From NCBI GenBank assembly GCA_964367715.1, contig CAYIYO010000057.1:1-11885 (forward strand): 11,885 bases of DNA. The letters are read 5' to 3'. Positions within the stretch are counted from its first letter, which is position 1, and each line of letters starts with the position of its first letter. Both the position numbers and the translations under genes were made by a program. Origin of the DNA: CAYIYO01 sp964367715 (lineage in GTDB: Bacteria > Chlamydiota > Chlamydiia > Chlamydiales > Criblamydiaceae). This document shows, piece after piece, positions 7,452-11,885 of this stretch. The notes under the pieces are model-generated. The model did no database searches and was not told where the DNA came from. It was given only the letters and a program-made list of their open reading frames with translations.

Positions 7452-7664
7452 ATGGAAAACTTTTTACAGACCGTACTTTTTGCGGGTATTTTCATTATCA
7501 TTGCGTTGTGCTTTTTAGGGCTGGGACTTTTAATTACCGGCAAGCAAAAGATAAAGGGAGGCACCTGTGGGCGGGATCCAAATAAAAAGAAAGATAATTC
7601 CTGTGGAACGCCCCGTTCTGGATGTTCGTTGTGTGATCCTGATGATAAAGAGGAGAAAAAATAA
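7452..7664 (+). CDS. Small membrane Cys-rich protein, NqrM (DUF539)-like
   Basis: This 70-residue protein has one N-terminal membrane helix (about 8-29). A soluble tail follows, beginning with the basic turn TGKQKIKGGTCG, with four cysteines at 39, 51, 58 and 61, the last pair as CSLC. Helix, then a basic KxxKGxxCG segment, then a downstream CxxC, is the layout I associate with NqrM, the DUF539 protein needed to mature the Na+-translocating NADH:quinone reductase, where the cysteines are thought to handle iron for NqrD/NqrE. Chlamydiae use Na+-NQR, which fits. The match is by pattern, not alignment, and the Cys spacing is looser than I remember for proteobacterial NqrM. AAGGGGAA precedes the ATG. 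The gene ends 2 bases before ubiE, whose ribosome-binding site lies inside it, so the two are cotranslated. Confidence 0.6.
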   Translation: MENFLQTVLFAGIFIIIALCFLGLGLLITGKQKIKGGTCGRDPNKKKDNSCGTPRSGCSLCDPDDKEEKK

Positions 7665-7666
7665 TC

Positions 7667-8398
7667 ATGACTACTTATGAAAAATCGGATCCCAAAACCA
7701 TTCAAGCCCTTTTTGGAAGCATTGCAAAGCGTTATGATGTCACCAATAGCATTCTTTCCTTTCAATTGCATCGCCTATGGAATAGCCGTCTTGTCGACGA
7801 AATGAGAAAAGAGAAAAATCCGGAAATATTGCTCGATCTTTGTGCAGGAACAGGCGACATCGCCTTTAATTTTTTAAAGAAGAGTTGTTCTCCTTCTAAA
7901 GCGTTACTACTCGACTTTTGTCCGCAGATGTTGGAGTGTGCAAAAGAAAAAATGGCGTCTAATCGAATTGAAAAGCACCACACCATCGACTTTATTCAAG
8001 GCGACGCGCAAGAACTTCCATTGCCTAAATGTAGTGTCGATGCAGTGACAATCGCTTATGGTATTCGCAATGTAAAAGAGCCTGCCCGTTGTGTTGCTGA
8101 AACCTTTCGCGTGTTAAAGGCGGGAGGACGATTGGGAATTTTGGAATTGACACGTCCGCAACATTCTTTTTTGCGCTTTGGACATCAAATGTATTTGAAA
8201 ACATTGCTTCCACTGATGGGAAAGCTGATAACGGATAACCAAGAAGCGTATCAATATTTGTGCAATAGTATCCATCACTTTGTTACGCCTGCGACAATGC
8301 TCGCTGTGATCAAGGATGCAGGATACGAAAATGCGCGCGCCATCCCTTTGCATGGTGGGATTGCGACACTTTTTATTGCCGACAAACCTAACAAATAA
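7667..8398 (+). CDS. ubiE: Demethylmenaquinone methyltransferase UbiE/MenG
   Basis: This is a 243-residue SAM-dependent class I methyltransferase. Motif I is LLDLCAGTGDIAF (55-67), the acidic end of the next strand is at D83, motif II is around GDAQELP (112-118), and the UbiE signature is IAYGIRNVKEPARCVAETFR (129-148) followed by LKAGGRLGILE (150-160). The C-terminal half has the expected NQEAYQYLCNSI segment. With menC and menE next door, the likely reaction is the last step of menaquinone synthesis, C-methylation of demethylmenaquinone; UbiE enzymes can also act in ubiquinone synthesis, but nothing here suggests that. GAGGAG lies upstream of the ATG. Its last 11 bases overlap the 3' end of the opposing menE gene. 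Confidence 0.95.
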   Translation: MTTYEKSDPKTIQALFGSIAKRYDVTNSILSFQLHRLWNSRLVDEMRKEKNPEILLDLCAGTGDIAFNFLKKSCSPSKALLLDFCPQMLECAKEKMASNRIEKHHTIDFIQGDAQELPLPKCSVDAVTIAYGIRNVKEPARCVAETFRVLKAGGRLGILELTRPQHSFLRFGHQMYLKTLLPLMGKLITDNQEAYQYLCNSIHHFVTPATMLAVIKDAGYENARAIPLHGGIATLFIADKPNK

Positions 8399-9476
8399 TT
8401 TTTCCGAGGGCGGTCCGAGGAATGGTATCGACATAATGCACGTGGCGAATGCGCTCGAAAGGTAAAACACGTGCATTGTATTGCTTTACTGCCCCATCGA
8501 CGCTTGCTTCGTCTTTTGCTACGACTCTCATTCCCACGATCATTCCCAGACGTTCGTCAGGAAAAGGAGAGAGAACGGCGTCCAGTGCGTGTGTTAATTT
8601 TATTTCGTCGAATAGCTGATTCAAACGACTCATGTCGACACGCTCCCCACTCACCTTTATCATCTCATCCGCTCGCCCCAAAATAAAAAGGTGATCGCCC
8701 CAAATTTCTCCTCGGTCGTCTGTCTGAAAAGGTTTGTCCGGAGATCTTTCCAATAGGATTGGCTCTTTTCCTTTTTCAATCACAGCTGCCATTGTAAAAA
8801 GGGAAGGGCTACGAATGCAGAGGCATCCTGCGGAATTCATTGTCACTTCAACATGCGAAAGACGCTGGAGGAGAGGACTGGCATTTTCGAATAAAGAATC
8901 GAGACGTGCAGTCGCCACTTGGGATCCACACTCTGTCATTCCATAACTCGGCAATAGCGGCCATCCCAATTCTCGTGCGTACTTGTATAGAGAAGAACTC
9001 AACGCTCCTCCCCCAATAATGACTGCGCGGAATGATTTAGGTGGTTCAATTTTTTTATTGATAACATCATACAACTGCGTGGGAGTTAATGCCGACAACG
9101 TCGCATGATGTTGGGTGGCAGCAGCACAAAACAATTCAGGATCCCACTTGTCCTGCAAGAGAACTTCCTCTGCTCCGCTAAGAAAGCTTCGAGCGGAAAT
9201 GCCTACCCCTCCCACATGAAACAAGGGTAACGCATTGATCCAGACATCCTGTTGCGTGCTGCACAAGTGCGCATTGACACTTGCTGCAGAAGTGAGCAAT
9301 GCTTGCTTCGACAACGCAATCCATTTGGAGGGTCCTGTCGTCCCCGAGGTCCCCACCCAGACATGCGCCTTAAGTCCGATAGAAAGGAGCATTTTTTTAA
9401 TTCGGTCTTGATCTTCCACTGCCGCTTTGGGATTAATCAGCACATAGGATTCATCATTTTTCCAATCGATTAGCAT
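8388..9476 (-). CDS. menE: o-Succinylbenzoate-CoA ligase MenE (short form)
   Basis: This 362-residue member of the ANL (acyl-adenylate) superfamily should convert o-succinylbenzoate, ATP and CoA to OSB-CoA. Motifs are the P-loop TSGTTGPSK (43-51), YGMTECGS (178-185), TDDRGE (252-257), the hinge GRADEMIKVSGE (267-278), and the C-terminal lysine loop PRTALGK (K359). E. coli MenE is about 450 residues; here the P-loop comes very early, so much of the usual N-terminal subdomain is missing or reduced. I chose the ATG at 9476 because GGAG lies 8 bases upstream and the codon overlaps the menC stop; a GTG at 9485 would add three residues but has poor ribosome binding. It is cotranscribed with menC and overlaps ubiE tail to tail. 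Confidence 0.9.
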   Translation of the reverse strand: MLIDWKNDESYVLINPKAAVEDQDRIKKMLLSIGLKAHVWVGTSGTTGPSKWIALSKQALLTSAASVNAHLCSTQQDVWINALPLFHVGGVGISARSFLSGAEEVLLQDKWDPELFCAAATQHHATLSALTPTQLYDVINKKIEPPKSFRAVIIGGGALSSSLYKYARELGWPLLPSYGMTECGSQVATARLDSLFENASPLLQRLSHVEVTMNSAGCLCIRSPSLFTMAAVIEKGKEPILLERSPDKPFQTDDRGEIWGDHLFILGRADEMIKVSGERVDMSRLNQLFDEIKLTHALDAVLSPFPDERLGMIVGMRVVAKDEASVDGAVKQYNARVLPFERIRHVHYVDTIPRTALGKIIC

Positions 9477-10381
9477 CGCTTCCACTCCATTTCAGCTAAC
9501 AATTCATCAAATCCGCATCCTGTTCCCTCGCCTTTTATAAAAGAAGGACCTTTTGCACTCAATACTTTGCTAAAAGGAGTCGGTTGATAAGCGCGATGAG
9601 AGAGTAATCCACACACTTGAGTTGTTCCCTGTCGCGCAGCTTCATACGCGGCATACACTTGGCCGATCGGATGATCCAAATAAGAGGTCACAATAAGACG
9701 TCCTTGCGTGGCAGGCGCTTCTTCCACAGCAGGCTTCCAAATTGTAACCGCGGCAGTTCCTCCCCCTTCATTAAACCGGTCTCTCCCAAGGGCGACTCCC
9801 CTTTCTTGCTGAATTGCCTTCCAGCGAGAAGCATCGTAAGGAAAAGGATCTTCGAAAAAGTCAATGTTCCCAATAAAAGGTGTTATTTTTTCTAAAAATG
9901 ATAAAAACAAGGATTCGGATAAGCAGAGATTAAAATCGAGGCGCACAACGAGATCTGCGTCTGATAATAACTTAACATCCCGTATCGCCTCCTCAAGCGT
10001 CTCTTTTTTTACCTTCATTTTTACGTGCGTAAACCCTTCGGCTTTTATTTGCAGAGGATCTGGTCTCGTAGAAGAAATAAGGAAATGGCTAGAAGGGATG
10101 GTTAATCCATCTAACAAATGCCTTCTCTCGGAACGGTATTGCGCATCGAGACGTGAAAAATAGAGTGCTCGTGTAAGCAAAGGAGTTTCAAACGAACGGT
10201 TTTTTAATAGAGACAGTTGCTGTAGAAGAGGCAAATCCCCTAGTTCGTACCAAGGATGACAATCGGCATATCCATGCATTCCATTAGAAAAATGGATTTG
10301 TAAAAGAGCGCCTGTGCGGGGCGCCCTTCGAGAAAGAGGATGTAGCAAATAATCAGAATAAAAAAGATCCGTTACCTGCAT
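9470..10381 (-). CDS. menC: o-Succinylbenzoate synthase MenC
   Basis: This 303-residue enolase-superfamily enzyme should dehydrate SHCHC to o-succinylbenzoate in menaquinone synthesis. The catalytic pair is KMK (K121/K123), metal ligands are D149 (RLDFN), E177 (FFEDPF) and D201 (GRDRF), and the second catalytic lysine is K216 (WKPA). These match the E. coli MenC pattern K-x-K, D, E, D, K in order and spacing. The third-ligand segment reads GRDRF rather than the usual xDES, although the aspartate itself is kept. A strong ribosome-binding site (AGGAGA) lies just upstream of the ATG at 10381. The stop overlaps the menE start codon. Upstream is the hairpin-rich element at 10382-10640, which would form the leader of a menC transcript started beyond it. 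Confidence 0.9.
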   Translation of the reverse strand: MQVTDLFYSDYLLHPLSRRAPRTGALLQIHFSNGMHGYADCHPWYELGDLPLLQQLSLLKNRSFETPLLTRALYFSRLDAQYRSERRHLLDGLTIPSSHFLISSTRPDPLQIKAEGFTHVKMKVKKETLEEAIRDVKLLSDADLVVRLDFNLCLSESLFLSFLEKITPFIGNIDFFEDPFPYDASRWKAIQQERGVALGRDRFNEGGGTAAVTIWKPAVEEAPATQGRLIVTSYLDHPIGQVYAAYEAARQGTTQVCGLLSHRAYQPTPFSKVLSAKGPSFIKGEGTGCGFDELLAEMEWKRC

Positions 10382-10640
10382 ATCTCTCCTTTAATCCCGT
10401 TTTCTGCAGACCAATCGTAGGGTGCTCTAAGAAAGAATTTAAAAACCCTCGTTGCCAGGCTGGGTGCAATTTTCTCAAGATTGGTGGCATTGCTTCCGCA
10501 ATGCATTTCTTCTTCTAATCTGTTCCCAGGGTAGTCGCTTTGCGCCAACCCTGGGCTACTATTGTTGCATCGCTGCCGCGATGAATAGATAAAAACAATA
10601 CCCACGCCTTAAGTGATCTCTTCCGTGACCGATTACGGTC
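10382..10640. repeat. Structured intergenic element with three hairpins and dispersed terminal repeat
   Basis: This stretch holds no convincing gene but is highly structured. Perfect stems are: GCATTGC/GCAATGC with a TTCC loop (10487-10504); CCCAGGGT/ACCCTGGG around a 15-base loop that has its own CGC-TTT-GCG stem (10525-10555); and CATCGC/GCGATG with a TGCC loop (10568-10583), enclosed by an outer pair TATTGTT (10560-10566) and AACAATA (10594-10600). The right end is the 36-bp sequence repeated at 1-36. A further GACCG/CGGTC hairpin (10627-10640) is not shared with copy 1. The pattern resembles the palindromic dispersed elements (REP or MITE-like) of many bacterial genomes. The left boundary is not defined by the sequence and may stop short of menC. 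Confidence 0.6.
10601..10636. repeat. 36-bp dispersed repeat, copy 2
   Basis: This matches 1-36 at 33 of 36 positions in the same orientation. It lies about 40 bp past the stop of the octapeptide-repeat gene, much as copy 1 lies just past the radC stop, so both copies sit downstream of a leftward-reading gene. Confidence 0.75.
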
Positions 10641-10676
10641 CTTCAGAACGGGAAAACATTACAGCATTTCCTTCGT

Positions 10677-11885
10677 TTAGGCTGCTGCGGAAGCAGCATC
10701 TTCCGTACGTGTTCCTGGGATGAACTCCGTAAAGAAGTGTACCATACGATACACGTTATTATCGAGTGAGGCCTTATATTTACGCTTTCCTTCCGTGCTA
10801 AATACCCATACTACCGGAATAAAGAGATAACCGAAAATAGAAATTATCGACATGCACAACCCTAAGGTGATCACCGCAAAGATATAGATTCTCCGTTCTT
10901 CTTTTCGATGTTTAAGCTGTTCTTTTGTTAAGTAGGTAAAATCCCACTTAGAAATGGATTTGATTGCTCCATCATTTTTTAGATACTTAAACTGCTCTTT
11001 AGAAATCTTGTGAACTTTACCCACTTCCAGACCGGCAATGATGCCCTCTTGAGCTTCATCGATTCGCCCCCACAGTGGATGCTGATCATCTAATCGATTA
11101 TACCCTTGCGCTCCAAATACTTCAATTTGCTCTGGACTTAAATTAGGTACGAGCTCTCTTTTAATGTTGTCAATAAGTTTTGAATTAACAAACTCCACTT
11201 GCTTAGCACTTACCATTGGAACTTGTTGTGCCGAAAGGTTTGGAACCAATCCATTCGGACAAGCTTGTATCTGAGCTTCTCGATCAAGAAAAGGAACTTG
11301 CTCCAACTTTATCCATTTTACTTGTTTTCGTGAAAGACTTGGAACTTGGCCGGCACTTACCATTGGAACTTGTGCTTGCGAAAGGTTTGGAACCAATCCA
11401 TTCGGACAAGCTTGTATCTGAGCTTCTCCATCAAGAAAAGGGACTTGCTCCAACTTTATCCATTTTACTTGTTTTCGTGAAAGACTTGGAACTTGGCCGG
11501 CACTTACCATTGGAACTTGTGCTTGCGAAAGGTTTGGAACCAATCCATTCGGACAAGCTTGTATCTGAGCTTCTCCATCAAGAAAAGGGACTTGCCCCCA
11601 CTTTATCGAACCTACTTGTTTCGGCAAAAGACTTGGAACTTGTTGTTGCGAAAGGTTTGGAACCAATCGATTCGGACATGCTTGTATTTGTTCTGCTCGT
11701 TCAAGACTTGGAACTTGATCCCACGTTATCCAATCTACTTGTTCCCGCAAAAGACTTGGAACTTGGCCGGCACTTACCATTGGAACTTGTTCTCGCGAAA
11801 GGTTTGGAACCAATCCATTCGGACATGCTTGTATCTGAGCTTTTCCAACAAGATGAGGGACTTGATCTTTAGTGATGTACTTTAC
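10677..11885 (-). CDS. Octapeptide-repeat protein with C-terminal membrane segment (5' end missing)
   Basis: I do not recognise a named family. The frame is open to the right edge, so the start lies outside; 402 residues are visible. Residues 1 to about 256 are tandem octapeptides such as QVPMVSAG, QVPSLSRK, QVKWIKLE and LVPNLSQA, grouped into 49-residue super-repeats (five units of 8 plus one of 9). Units become degenerate towards the C terminus (QVEFVNSK, LIDNIKRE, QIEVFGAQ). A non-repetitive linker with related KISKEQFKYL and YLTKEQLKH pieces follows, then a hydrophobic stretch of about 30 residues (333-362) flanked by basic residues on both sides, and a 40-residue tail ending in AASAAA. 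It could be a membrane-anchored surface or inclusion-membrane protein; that is inference from layout only. The ribosome-binding site and signal peptide cannot be seen. Confidence 0.75.
   Translation of the reverse strand, partial: VKYITKDQVPHLVGKAQIQACPNGLVPNLSREQVPMVSAGQVPSLLREQVDWITWDQVPSLERAEQIQACPNRLVPNLSQQQVPSLLPKQVGSIKWGQVPFLDGEAQIQACPNGLVPNLSQAQVPMVSAGQVPSLSRKQVKWIKLEQVPFLDGEAQIQACPNGLVPNLSQAQVPMVSAGQVPSLSRKQVKWIKLEQVPFLDREAQIQACPNGLVPNLSAQQVPMVSAKQVEFVNSKLIDNIKRELVPNLSPEQIEVFGAQGYNRLDDQHPLWGRIDEAQEGIIAGLEVGKVHKISKEQFKYLKNDGAIKSISKWDFTYLTKEQLKHRKEERRIYIFAVITLGLCMSIISIFGYLFIPVVWVFSTEGKRKYKASLDNNVYRMVHFFTEFIPGTRTEDAASAAA
11251..11885. repeat. 147-bp tandem repeat array inside the octapeptide-repeat gene
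   Basis: The marker CCATTCGGAC (CGATTCGGAC in unit four) occurs at 11251, 11398, 11545, 11668 and 11815, giving periods of 147, 147, 123 and 147 bp; the fifth unit is cut by the window edge. The units at 11251-11397 and 11398-11544 differ at two bases by my reading. The 123-bp unit lacks exactly 24 bp, one octapeptide (QVPMVSAG). The array is therefore nested: 24-bp units within 147-bp super-repeats, all multiples of three, so the reading frame is preserved. Confidence 0.9.

Noticed and set aside
9483..9485. GTG at 9485 as the menE start
   Set aside because: It has no ribosome-binding site upstream, while the ATG at 9476 has GGAG 8 bases before it and overlaps the menC stop in the usual coupled arrangement.
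10372..10605. A 77-codon minus-strand open frame between the repeat gene and menC
   Set aside because: It runs straight through the hairpin element and the 36-bp repeat, overlaps the menC start, and has no recognisable domain or good ribosome-binding site. Its reading is best explained by the repeat DNA.
10627..10640. GACCG/CGGTC hairpin as a rho-independent terminator for the repeat gene
   Set aside because: The stem is only 5 bp and no T-run follows it on the minus strand, so it does not meet the usual terminator pattern.
11811..11813. Start of the repeat protein at the TTG codon 11813
   Set aside because: The frame continues open for 24 more codons to the window edge and the extension (KYITKDQVPHL then QIQACPNGL) continues the repeat pattern, so the gene is cut by the edge rather than starting here.
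11216..11872. A 218-codon plus-strand frame opposite the octapeptide-repeat gene, also repetitive
   Set aside because: Repeat periods of 147, 123 and 24 bp are multiples of three, so a frame that is open in one unit stays open on either strand. The minus-strand frame is longer, continues beyond the array into a non-repetitive domain, and is the better gene.
10601..11885. CRISPR array in the repetitive right end
   Set aside because: The repeats are contiguous protein-coding units without unique spacers, and no cas genes are present.

Overview
The window looks like chromosomal DNA from an environmental chlamydia (order Parachlamydiales; Waddlia-like is my best guess from memory, not tested). 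The grounds are the gene set and its pairings: hflX next to a PhnP-type metallo-beta-lactamase gene, a NifS-like cysteine desulfurase fused translationally to a PP2C phosphatase gene, and menaquinone genes beside a short Cys-rich protein that resembles the Na+-NQR maturation factor NqrM. Chlamydiae are known to carry a Na+-translocating NADH:quinone reductase.

Layout. Positions 49-3431 form a minus-strand block transcribed from right to left: a membrane-anchored unknown protein, a PhnP-type hydrolase, the ribosome-associated GTPase HflX, and RadC. Gaps are 9, 3 and 22 bp, so this is probably one operon. A divergent control region (3432-3545) separates it from a plus-strand FAD-dependent DAO-family oxidoreductase (3546-4529). 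Convergent to that is a minus-strand pair, PP2C phosphatase then cysteine desulfurase, overlapping as ATGA (4543-6452). A second divergent control region (6453-6529) leads into a plus-strand run: CPBP intramembrane protease, NqrM-like small protein, and the quinone methyltransferase UbiE/MenG (6530-8398). UbiE overlaps tail to tail with the minus-strand menC-menE pair (8388-10381). MenC makes o-succinylbenzoate, MenE activates it to the CoA ester, and UbiE/MenG performs the final methylation, so three steps of the o-succinylbenzoate menaquinone route sit together. The NqrM-like protein would serve the enzyme that uses that quinone.

Right end. Positions 10382-10676 hold no convincing gene. They contain a structured element with at least three perfect-stem hairpins and a 36-bp terminal sequence. 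That 36-mer recurs with 33 of 36 matches at the extreme left end of the window (1-36). From 10677 to the right edge runs a 5'-truncated gene for a protein built of octapeptide units (QVPxLSxx type), grouped into 49-residue (147-bp) super-repeats, followed by a hydrophobic segment near the C terminus. Two adjacent 147-bp units differ at only two bases, which indicates recent expansion. This protein and the dispersed hairpin element are the least ordinary parts of the window; most of the rest is conserved housekeeping.
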